Assembly: GCA_015060695.1 (NCBI GenBank) | Contig: SUYA01000018.1 | Coordinates: forward strand, 1-41,498 | Reading direction: 5' to 3' | DNA: 41,498 nucleotides | Source of the DNA: Mediterranea massiliensis | GTDB taxonomy: Bacteria > Bacteroidota > Bacteroidia > Bacteroidales > Bacteroidaceae | Part shown: positions 19,358 through 26,785 of the stretch, piece after piece | Layout of the letters: every line of letters starts with the position of its first letter | Numbering within the stretch: position 1 is the first letter of the stretch | Position numbers and translations under genes: made by a program | The notes under the pieces: generated by a model | The model's database searches: none | Seen by the model: the letters and a program-made list of their open reading frames with translations, nothing else | Told to the model about the DNA's origin: nothing

Positions 19358-20362
19358 ATGGTTAATTACAAAGATTTGGGCCTTGTAAATACAAAAGAAA
19401 TGTTTGCAAAGGCAATCAAGGGTGGTTATGCAATTCCCGCCTTCAACTTCAATAACATGGAACAAATGCAAGCTATTATTAAGGCTGCAGTAGCTACCAA
19501 GTCTCCGGTTATTCTGCAAGTATCTAAGGGCGCTCGTCAGTATGCTAACGCTACTTTGTTGCGTTACATGGCTCAAGGTGCTGTAGAATATGCAAAGGAA
19601 TTGGGTTGCGAAAAACCCGAAATCGTTCTTCACCTTGACCACGGTGACACTTTCGAAACTTGCAAGAGCTGTATTGATTCTGGCTTCTCTTCAGTAATGA
19701 TTGATGGTTCTCACCTTCCTTATGAAGAAAACGTAGCTTTGACTAAGAAGGTAGTTGAGTATGCTCATCAATTCGATGTAACAGTAGAAGGTGAATTGGG
19801 CGTATTGGCTGGTGTAGAAGACGAAGTTTCTTCAGACCATCACACTTATACTAATCCTGAAGAAGTAATTGATTTTGCTACTCGTACAGGTTGCGATTCA
19901 TTGGCTATCTCTATCGGTACTTCTCACGGTGCATATAAGTTTACTCCCGAACAATGTACAATCGATCCCGAAACAGGTCGTATGGTACCTCCTCCATTGG
20001 CATTCGATGTATTGAAGGCTGTAGAAGAAAAGTTGCCCGGATTCCCCATCGTACTCCACGGTTCATCTTCAGTTCCTCAAGAAGAAGTAGAAACTATCAA
20101 TAAGTATGGTGGTGCTTTGAAGGCTGCTATCGGTATTCCTGAAGAATGGTTGCGCGAATCTGCCAAGTCTGCCGTTTGTAAGATTAATATCGACTCTGAC
20201 TCTCGTTTGGCTATGACTGCTGCCGTTCGTCAGGTATTTGCTGAAAAGCCTGCAGAGTTCGACCCACGTAAGTATCTCGGTCCGGCTCGTGACAATATGG
20301 AGAAGATGTACACTCACAAGATTATCAACGTGTTGGGTTCAGACAATAAGTTGAGCTGCTAA
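19358..20362 (+). CDS. fba: Fructose-bisphosphate aldolase, class II
   Basis: A zinc-dependent glycolytic aldolase of 334 residues. Asp94 and His95 lie in LHLDHGD. Further metal and substrate residues are in EGELG (Glu146), GTSHG (His190), VLHGSSS (His234) and NIDSDSR (277-283). Codons are biased toward a smaller, highly expressed set compared with its neighbours. It has its own promoter and a strong terminator. Confidence 0.95.
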   Translation: MVNYKDLGLVNTKEMFAKAIKGGYAIPAFNFNNMEQMQAIIKAAVATKSPVILQVSKGARQYANATLLRYMAQGAVEYAKELGCEKPEIVLHLDHGDTFETCKSCIDSGFSSVMIDGSHLPYEENVALTKKVVEYAHQFDVTVEGELGVLAGVEDEVSSDHHTYTNPEEVIDFATRTGCDSLAISIGTSHGAYKFTPEQCTIDPETGRMVPPPLAFDVLKAVEEKLPGFPIVLHGSSSVPQEEVETINKYGGALKAAIGIPEEWLRESAKSAVCKINIDSDSRLAMTAAVRQVFAEKPAEFDPRKYLGPARDNMEKMYTHKIINVLGSDNKLSC

Positions 20363-20388
20363 TATTCTCTAAGCAATAGCATAAAATG

Positions 20389-20426
20389 AAAGAGGATGCT
20401 TTCTTTACAAGAAGCATCCTCTTTTT
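20389..20426 (+). terminator. Terminator of fba
   Basis: AAAGAGGATGCTT pairs with AAGCATCCTCTTT, followed by a T-run. Confidence 0.9.
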
Positions 20427-20447
20427 ATTTGTGTACTATACCTATTC

Positions 20448-20630
20448 TTATTTATGCCGATTGGCTCGTTTCCTTCGGATTTCAGCCTTCATCTTTGCAG
20501 CACCCGATCCGTGCAAACCAGTGATGTAGGTCTTTTTTTTAGCTTTGGTTTTCACTTTGTTTTCTTCTTTGGGCTTCTCTTTCTTTCCTTTAAAGACTAT
20601 CCCACCCATTATTACATCTTCAATACTCAT
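20448..20630 (-). CDS. Small basic hypothetical protein, 60 aa
   Basis: The N-terminus is ordinary (SIEDVIMGGIVFKGKK). The rest is extremely Lys/Arg-rich with KTKAKKKTYITGLHGSGAAK and a tail RRKRANRHK. The composition resembles nucleic-acid or ribosome-associated small proteins, but I recognise no family. It converges with fba through the region of the fba terminator. Confidence 0.6.
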   Translation of the reverse strand: MSIEDVIMGGIVFKGKKEKPKEENKVKTKAKKKTYITGLHGSGAAKMKAEIRRKRANRHK

Positions 20631-20650
20631 ATTAGTCTATTGGTATGTAT

Positions 20651-20680
20651 AGGGCATCCCTTACAGATGCCCTAATAAGA
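20651..20680 (-). repeat. Dispersed 3' stem-loop repeat, copy 2
   Basis: AGGGCATC pairs with GATGCCCT around a 7-nt loop, two bases after the stop of the DUF4468 gene on the minus strand. It may act as that gene's terminator or 3' end. Confidence 0.7.
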
Positions 20681-20681
20681 A

Positions 20682-21896
20682 TTAATTCTTTAAAAATGCG
20701 TTGATTATTTCACCGATATACATTCGGGGCTGACCTTCCAACGGGGTTTGAGAGGGCAACTTCTTACACTCTAAAATAACACTGGGCTGGTCTTGGCCGG
20801 CAGGGTAGAAGCGCACAACATAATTGTCGGCTTGCTCCATTTGTTGGTAGGGTTGGTCGGGTGACAACATACTGAACACAACACTTTTGCCATTCATCTT
20901 ACCTAAAGAGCCACCAGCATTAGCAGTCATCATACTCATATTGAAAGCATCTTTGCCAATGACAATCACCAATTTTCCGGCACCCATTTGAATAATGTTG
21001 GTTGGCAGTTCGGCAGGAACCACTTGCTTATATCCGGGTAATGTGGCAGCAGCTGGTGCTGCAGTAAGTGGCACTGTTGTTTCTTGTAGGGTAGGTACTG
21101 CTTGTTGGGCAGGTTGTTGAGCGGGTTGGGCAGCAACCGGCGCAGCGGCTACTTCTACTTTCGGGGCGGTTACCATTTGCGGAGCAACTGCTGTAACAAC
21201 GGTTTTCGGGGTGGCTTCTGCTACCTCTTTCTTTTGACCGATAACAATAGGACCTACTTTAGGTTCTTCCTTCTGCTTCTTTTCTTCGGGAACAAAGGCT
21301 TCTGCAATGTTTTCTATGTTGGCAGCACTCAAAGCATCAGCAGCTTCTTGCGTCAGTCCGTCAATGAAATCAACTGTCTTTCTGCGCCATTTGGCCAGTC
21401 CGCGTATCATTTTAGATTTGTCTTTGGTCAACGCATACTTGTCGGTAACCCATTCCTCTGCCGTATATCTCTCTTCGCCTTCGCGGTAGATGTAGCGGAT
21501 TTTAGCTATTTCCAAATCACATTTTTCGGCCTCACAAGTAGCGGTTAGTTGGTAAATGATGCGGGTGCGGTCGAGCGATATTGAATTAGATGTGAAAATA
21601 ATCCATTCATCACCTATAGCTACAATCTGTCCCTTTTCTTTATTGGTAAAAACAATGCGACTGGTATTCTTATTATTTTCCATGTGTGCTTTCAGCCAAG
21701 TGTGTATGCGCAGATAGATATCTTCTTTCGGCATACCGGGAATGCTGAACTCTTTGTTAAATACCACTTTTCCTTCTACTTCGGGAATGGCACCAGCCAA
21801 GTATCTACTATCATCTCTTCGATCTTGGGCGGTCATGCTACCGGGCATTAACCCCAATAATAGAACAGCAATTAGTAGTTTTGTTGCTTTCTTCAT
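20682..21896 (-). CDS. DUF4468 domain secreted protein
   Basis: A signal peptide (LLIAVLLLGLMPGSMTAQ) is followed by a DUF4468-like N-terminal domain at about residues 35-150 (VVFNKEFSIPGMPKEDIY, WLKAHM). An Ala/Pro/Gln-rich linker spans about 235-290. A second globular domain (about 290-404) contains VIVIGKDAFNMSMM. The function of DUF4468 is not established to my knowledge; members are exported proteins of Bacteroidota. The linker suggests two domains tethered in the periplasm or on the surface. Confidence 0.75.
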   Translation of the reverse strand: MKKATKLLIAVLLLGLMPGSMTAQDRRDDSRYLAGAIPEVEGKVVFNKEFSIPGMPKEDIYLRIHTWLKAHMENNKNTSRIVFTNKEKGQIVAIGDEWIIFTSNSISLDRTRIIYQLTATCEAEKCDLEIAKIRYIYREGEERYTAEEWVTDKYALTKDKSKMIRGLAKWRRKTVDFIDGLTQEAADALSAANIENIAEAFVPEEKKQKEEPKVGPIVIGQKKEVAEATPKTVVTAVAPQMVTAPKVEVAAAPVAAQPAQQPAQQAVPTLQETTVPLTAAPAAATLPGYKQVVPAELPTNIIQMGAGKLVIVIGKDAFNMSMMTANAGGSLGKMNGKSVVFSMLSPDQPYQQMEQADNYVVRFYPAGQDQPSVILECKKLPSQTPLEGQPRMYIGEIINAFLKN

Positions 21897-21988
21897 AATG
21901 TTATCTGTTTTTATAAGTTTTTCATTAGGGGCAAAGTAACAAATAATTTTATTATTATCCTAACCTTTTTCTTTTTTTATAGAAAAAA

Positions 21989-22016
21989 GCCGTTTGATGG
22001 TTAACCACCAAACGGC
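21989..22016 (-). terminator. Terminator of the FadL-family gene
   Basis: GCCGTTTG (21989-21996) pairs with CAAACGGC (22009-22016), with a possible inner GGTTAACC. The minus strand continues into a T-run. Confidence 0.8.
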
Positions 22017-22056
22017 AAAAATAAAATTATGAAGAAGTGTTTATTTAGTTCCTTAT

Positions 22057-23457
22057 TTAAAAGTGGATGTCTAAGCTAACACCTACTACATCATTCTTAC
22101 GAGTGTAGTTGCAAGCAGTCTTAGTGGCATTTGTAAATTTGTGATCTTCATAGAATGAATGCATATAACCAACGTTCAGCTTCATCTTTTCGGTGAACTT
22201 GTAAGCGCCACCTACACATACTGCATAGTTAGGAATGTTGAAGTTTGTATCAGACATATCGGCATCGTCAAAGCCGTAATTGGTGCGTTGACCACCACAG
22301 CTCAACATAATCTTGTCGTTTACGTCCCATTCTACACCCAACAAGGCTTCCCAAGTGTTGTCACCCTTCTTGATAGGTGTACCCTTGGCATCCTTATCCC
22401 AATAGTAGTGGAAACCACCCATTACCTTTACAGCATCGCTGATGGCATATTGGGCACCGAGAGTTAACAGAGCCGGAATGTCCGAACGAACCTTCATTCC
22501 GTCGGCATATACGGCAACGGCAGGAACTTGTGTGGCTAATGCTGCCAAATTCTCACTGTTGTTCGATTCGTTTTCCAAATTAATCTTAGTACGGAACTCA
22601 TACTTGGCAGCTAAGTTCAACTTACCTAAATTCCAGTCGATACCGATAATCGGAGTGATGCCGAAACCGCTTTGTGAACAATCTAATACGAGGTCTTGCG
22701 ACATCAAGTAAGCACCTTGTGCAGCACTGGTTGCTGCAGCTTGATATTGAGCGGCAGCATCGGCCATTCCTTGAGCAGCATAATATTTGGCTGCGTCAGC
22801 AGCAGCTTGTGATACTCCATTTAAATAGGTGGCAGCTGCCATTCCGTTTGCTTGGATATTAGAGATAGCACCTTCGTAAGCACAGTTTGCCAAAACTGCA
22901 CGAGCACCACCAAATACTGAGAAGTTATCAGTCAGACGGTAAGAAGCACCTACTTGGAAACCATAAAAATATTGCTTGCCGGTCAAGCTCTGATTCATTG
23001 AATATGAGTTTGCTTGTGCTTCCATTAGTTTGCCACCAATCAATTCTTGGAACATCGGCAAACCTTCTTCAAACTCACACTTACCGCCACCACCGCCAAC
23101 AGCAAATTGGGCCGATACCGACCATTTGTCGTTGATAACGTATGCTGCTTGGAAAGAGGGGATAACCGGTGCCTTAGCTACACCTTCAAATTCTTTGTCC
23201 ATTTGGAGAGCACTGTTATTAACGTCCATCAAACGTTTCTGCCAAGCTGCTTGCCAGCTTACTGACAAATGGAAACCTTGCGGCAAGAAGGCAATACCTG
23301 CCGGGTTGCTATAAACACCATCGATGGCAATAACAGCATCGCGTGCCGGATTACGAAGATAAGCTGCATTTTGATTTGTGTTGGTAAGGATACCACCTGC
23401 AAAAGTTGAAATTGAAACTATCGACATAGCTATGCCGAACAATAATTTTTTTCTCAT
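22057..23457 (-). CDS. OmpP1/FadL/TodX family outer membrane protein
   Basis: Signal peptide (KLLFGIAMSIVSISTFA) and then the FadL hallmark near the mature N-terminus, VYSNPAGIAFLPQG. Many alternating beta strands follow, ending with aromatic HF, the usual C-terminal outer-membrane signature (VVGVSLDIHF). The family transports hydrophobic compounds such as long-chain fatty acids. An Ala-rich insertion (about residues 205-255) is a probable extracellular or helical insert. Its length of 466 residues is normal. A well-matched promoter precedes it. Confidence 0.88.
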   Translation of the reverse strand: MRKKLLFGIAMSIVSISTFAGGILTNTNQNAAYLRNPARDAVIAIDGVYSNPAGIAFLPQGFHLSVSWQAAWQKRLMDVNNSALQMDKEFEGVAKAPVIPSFQAAYVINDKWSVSAQFAVGGGGGKCEFEEGLPMFQELIGGKLMEAQANSYSMNQSLTGKQYFYGFQVGASYRLTDNFSVFGGARAVLANCAYEGAISNIQANGMAAATYLNGVSQAAADAAKYYAAQGMADAAAQYQAAATSAAQGAYLMSQDLVLDCSQSGFGITPIIGIDWNLGKLNLAAKYEFRTKINLENESNNSENLAALATQVPAVAVYADGMKVRSDIPALLTLGAQYAISDAVKVMGGFHYYWDKDAKGTPIKKGDNTWEALLGVEWDVNDKIMLSCGGQRTNYGFDDADMSDTNFNIPNYAVCVGGAYKFTEKMKLNVGYMHSFYEDHKFTNATKTACNYTRKNDVVGVSLDIHF

Positions 23458-23485
23458 TTAATTCTTTTTTTAAAGTTTGCGGGTG

Positions 23486-23517
23486 CAAAGGTAGGTTATT
23501 TTTGCACATTAAGCAAA
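23486..23517 (-). promoter_or_regulatory. Promoter of the FadL-family gene
   Basis: On the minus strand TTTG (23514-23517), a 20-bp spacer and TACCTTTG (23486-23493) match the Bacteroidota consensus. Confidence 0.75.
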
Positions 23518-23630
23518 TTTATGAGCAAAAAACATTAAAGAATACCGCATTTTAGTTGTAAGAGGTAGATAGTTTTATTTGAAACGATTGTTTTCTTTTT
23601 CTTCTCTCGGTTACTATTTCATTTATAATA

Positions 23631-23660
23631 AGGGCATCCCTTGCGGATGCCCAATAATTT
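23631..23660 (-). repeat. Dispersed 3' stem-loop repeat, copy 3
   Basis: GGGCATC pairs with GATGCCC. The minus-strand reading starts AATTATTGGGCATCCGCAAG. It lies about 75 bp after the stop of the PfkB-family gene, between it and the FadL-family gene. Confidence 0.7.
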
Positions 23661-23679
23661 CCACTGCTCCAAAAACTCT

Positions 23680-23734
23680 TATACTTTTTCATTAAAGTAT
23701 AGTGAGGAGGGGAACCGCTTGCGGTGGAGAAGTT
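23680..23734. repeat. Variant right half of the 112-bp repeat, abutting a stop codon
   Basis: Contains the palindrome TATACTTT...AAAGTATA (23680-23701) and then GAGGAGGGG, the ACCGCTTGCGGT hairpin and GGAGAAGTT ending at 23734. It touches the stop codon of the PfkB-family gene (23734-23736). Confidence 0.65.
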
Positions 23735-24636
23735 TAAAATCTATTAGAGTTGATAATAGCCTTGATGGCCTCTTCGTTTCCGTTGAACGGACCGTGCGAT
23801 TGCAATTTGATGGTACACATGGCTGCAGCAAAACAGCCTGCTTCGTAATAAGAAGCACCTTGGCTGCGTTTATACAGATACCCCACCATGTAGGTATCGC
23901 CACAACCGGTGGCATCTACAATCCGACTTGGCATATAGGCCGGAATTTCATGAAATTCCCCTTTTGAATATATCAAAGAGCCTTTATCGCCTAAAGTCAG
24001 CAACACCTCTTTTACTCCCCACGATGCAATCAGCAAGGCTGCTTCGTGAGGCTCATTGCAGCCGGTCAACACTTCCATTTCACCCTCGTTGGCCTTCAGG
24101 GTATGAATATATTTCAGTGCTTCCAGTTTCTCCGGCCAGTCGGTAGGCAATACCTTCTCGTCCTTTACCAGTCGCAAGAATCCTTGTACATCTACCGAAA
24201 GCACTCCTTTGGTACTAAGGTATTTGATAACATCCAGTGAAAAGTCATCGGCCAGCAAGCTACCCAAGTGAATAATTTGGGCATCAATGTCTGCCACTCC
24301 TTCGGGTGTAAAAGCGTCGGCTTTGGCGGTAACCCGTTGTTTTCGTTCATTTTGGTTTTCGCCATAGATATTTTCAAAACAAACTGTCTGTCGGGTAGGC
24401 AGGGTAACCACTTCTATACCTTCTTTGCGAATATCTTCTACCGCTTGCATTTCGCTGTTAGCTACAGCTGTTACTAATAAGAAGTCTTTGGTATTTAGAT
24501 GTTTGATGCCGTGAGCAAAATAGAATGAAGTGCCACCGGGCATATATACCGTGCTTTCAGGAGTAACAATCTTGTCTTTGGTGATAAAGCCGATGCAGCA
24601 CAAACTGTGCTTATGGTTCTCTTTGTTCATATCCAT
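23734..24636 (-). CDS. PfkB-family carbohydrate or nucleoside kinase
   Basis: Ribokinase-fold sugar kinase of 300 residues. YMPGGTSFYFA is the N-terminal Gly-rich substrate region. VDATGCGDTYMVGYL (240-254) is the PfkB signature 2, with catalytic Asp247. LLTLGDKGS is the usual strand before it. The substrate is not evident. It is downstream of the large outer-membrane protein gene on the same strand, with a 54-bp gap, but may be an independent unit. Confidence 0.85.
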   Translation of the reverse strand: MDMNKENHKHSLCCIGFITKDKIVTPESTVYMPGGTSFYFAHGIKHLNTKDFLLVTAVANSEMQAVEDIRKEGIEVVTLPTRQTVCFENIYGENQNERKQRVTAKADAFTPEGVADIDAQIIHLGSLLADDFSLDVIKYLSTKGVLSVDVQGFLRLVKDEKVLPTDWPEKLEALKYIHTLKANEGEMEVLTGCNEPHEAALLIASWGVKEVLLTLGDKGSLIYSKGEFHEIPAYMPSRIVDATGCGDTYMVGYLYKRSQGASYYEAGCFAAAMCTIKLQSHGPFNGNEEAIKAIINSNRF

Positions 24637-24690
24637 AAATTGCAGTGTTTTATTTAAGAGCGTGCAAAGATACGAATTAAAAATTAAAAA

Positions 24691-26700
24691 TTAAAATCTG
24701 TAGCTTGCACCCAGTTGTACCGACATCATTACATCCATGCCATTCACGTTGTTGTGCATCAGTAGCTCTTTGCCATAGAACCGCATTTTGGGTTCAATAT
24801 ACAACTTTATTTGGGGAGTCAATTTGTAAGAGAGTTGTAATCCCACTTGTCCGCCTACATGGAATCCACTTTTGTTTAGGTCGTCTTCTGTATAAGCCGG
24901 ATTATCTACTTTTTCTGTCGGTTGTTCTACTGTTTCGTTGCGAGTAAACCCTATGGCATCGTCCGGATTCTCTTCCGGTGTTTCGGGTTGTTCCGGTTCT
25001 TCCGGTACTTCGGGCACATCCGGTTTGGGCAGGCTGGGTTTCATGCGCATTGTGGCAACCAATCCGGCAAACAGTTCGGCTTCCAGTTTTCGTTTTGGTT
25101 CATATCCCGTCATTAAGTTTGTTACATTCAGCATATAGTCCAAACTGATGGTAGCCAAATTGTATTTCTTGGTCCCTCCCTTTATGTCAACGGTCAGTGA
25201 TCCAAAGTCGCCTCCCAGTCGGAATGCCGATAGAGGAGAAACAACTCGTCCGATGTGGGCTGCAGCCTGATAACCATAACTGTTCTTCAGTTCATATCGC
25301 TTCATTTGTATAGGTGCGCTCAGTCCCACGGCACCACCGGCAAAATAGTACGGTTCAAACAGTGCGTTGTTCCATGAGCGTGCCAATCGGGTATCTTCGT
25401 CTGCTCTTCTCCATTCCACACCGAGGCTCACGCTAAACAGCTTGTCGGTATAATTCTTGGTGATGTATTTATCCTTATACTTCTCTCCACTCTTCATACT
25501 GTAGTCGGCAAACGTAACGCGCGGTTCTACAAAAAGTGCCAGGTCGTCGGTAAAGCGATATTTCAGTTGCAAGCCTCCAGTCAGGCCGGAATATCCTCCA
25601 CTGGCTGTCCGCTGATGGTTGTACTTTTTCATTTGTCCCATTTCGATACCCGCCAATATATTGGCACTGAAGCGACTACTGTCGGCAAGATAGTAGATGG
25701 GGTTGAACATTGCTTCCAATCGTCCACCCATGTAGCGTGCTCCCTCGTAGAATACATCTCCTTCTTGCAGAATCTCTCCCTCGCTATCTACCACCGGTTC
25801 CAATACTTTTTGGTGCCAAGTGTCCGAGCCGTGGAACAACGATGCCCGTAGTGCAAACTGGTGCATCATCCATTTGCCCACCGACAAGGTCATGACGGGA
25901 GCCATTGATTTCGTGATGCCCAGTTCTTTGGTCAATTCCGAACTCTGGAACTGTGTGCCGTAAGCCATCGAAATGAATGTATTATCTAACAGATGGTCAC
26001 CTTTTAATAGTTTTATGTTCTTTCCGAAAGGTTTCCATCCCTTCAAGTGATAACTCATACCAATCATACCCCCGTATACCAAGTCATATTTATGCCTGTT
26101 CTGTAGTGAGTGGTCTATGCCGTCGGTTAGAATGGTAAGCCGTGGTTCTATAAAGAAGTCCATGTGCGGACTGGGATGAATTTTCAGTTGCATTCCTACA
26201 TGAGCCTCTCCCACATGCTTTTTTACTCCTTCTAAAGAGGACATCTGATAACCCACTCCCACGATGCTCAGTAATTCGAAGAAACGTCCCGGATTATATC
26301 CGGCAGTACTGGCCGATATGTTGAATAGATAGTCGGCTTGCAGCCCTATCCGATTTAGTTTTTCGTTATCGGCTTTACGTACAAAGCTACCCATCAACAA
26401 GTTGGCACGTACGGCATTGGTGGCTGTAAAGCGATGGGTTGCTCCAAATACGGCCGTAATGCCCGGTTCAAACTCCTCTTCTCCCCAGTTGCTCATCATC
26501 TCCATACCTCCGCCCAGCGAAATAAAAGTGTTTGCTTTTCGGTCTTTCTTGTTAAACGGCACTGTTCCCGGACGGCGATAACGCTTCTGCAACGCATATT
26601 CTGCTGCGTTGAAGGTTGATGGTACCGTATCGGGTTCTTGGGCCATAGCTTGCCCCAAGCTCATCCACAAAGCCATTATAATAACTACAACTTTTCTCAC
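24691..26700 (-). CDS. Large outer-membrane beta-barrel protein of the fimbrial locus, 669 aa
   Basis: Signal peptide (IIMALWMSLGQAMAQ) followed by repeated beta-strand pairs throughout. A Pro/Glu-rich segment at about 560-595 (PDVPEVPEEPEQPETPEE) separates most of the barrel from a last set of strands ending SYRF. I do not recognise a precise family. The layout suggests a barrel with a flexible periplasmic or extracellular insert. It follows the OmpA-like/TPR gene after an 83-bp gap occupied by a repeat half. By position it may serve assembly or anchoring of the fimbrial structure. Confidence 0.65.
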   Translation of the reverse strand: MRKVVVIIMALWMSLGQAMAQEPDTVPSTFNAAEYALQKRYRRPGTVPFNKKDRKANTFISLGGGMEMMSNWGEEEFEPGITAVFGATHRFTATNAVRANLLMGSFVRKADNEKLNRIGLQADYLFNISASTAGYNPGRFFELLSIVGVGYQMSSLEGVKKHVGEAHVGMQLKIHPSPHMDFFIEPRLTILTDGIDHSLQNRHKYDLVYGGMIGMSYHLKGWKPFGKNIKLLKGDHLLDNTFISMAYGTQFQSSELTKELGITKSMAPVMTLSVGKWMMHQFALRASLFHGSDTWHQKVLEPVVDSEGEILQEGDVFYEGARYMGGRLEAMFNPIYYLADSSRFSANILAGIEMGQMKKYNHQRTASGGYSGLTGGLQLKYRFTDDLALFVEPRVTFADYSMKSGEKYKDKYITKNYTDKLFSVSLGVEWRRADEDTRLARSWNNALFEPYYFAGGAVGLSAPIQMKRYELKNSYGYQAAAHIGRVVSPLSAFRLGGDFGSLTVDIKGGTKKYNLATISLDYMLNVTNLMTGYEPKRKLEAELFAGLVATMRMKPSLPKPDVPEVPEEPEQPETPEENPDDAIGFTRNETVEQPTEKVDNPAYTEDDLNKSGFHVGGQVGLQLSYKLTPQIKLYIEPKMRFYGKELLMHNNVNGMDVMMSVQLGASYRF

Positions 26701-26737
26701 GTCGTTTCTCTCATTTTTTTATCATTTCCTTTTTTAT

Positions 26738-26785
26738 TCCTCCCCTGTTTATAGGGGAGGGGGACCGCTTTGCGGTGGAGGAGTT
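26738..26785. repeat. Right half of the 112-bp repeat
   Basis: Begins with CCTCCCCT-GTTTAT-AGGGGAGG, then the ACCGCTTTGCGGT hairpin, then GGAGGAGTT. Its end overlaps the TAA stop of the OmpA-like/TPR gene. Confidence 0.85.
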
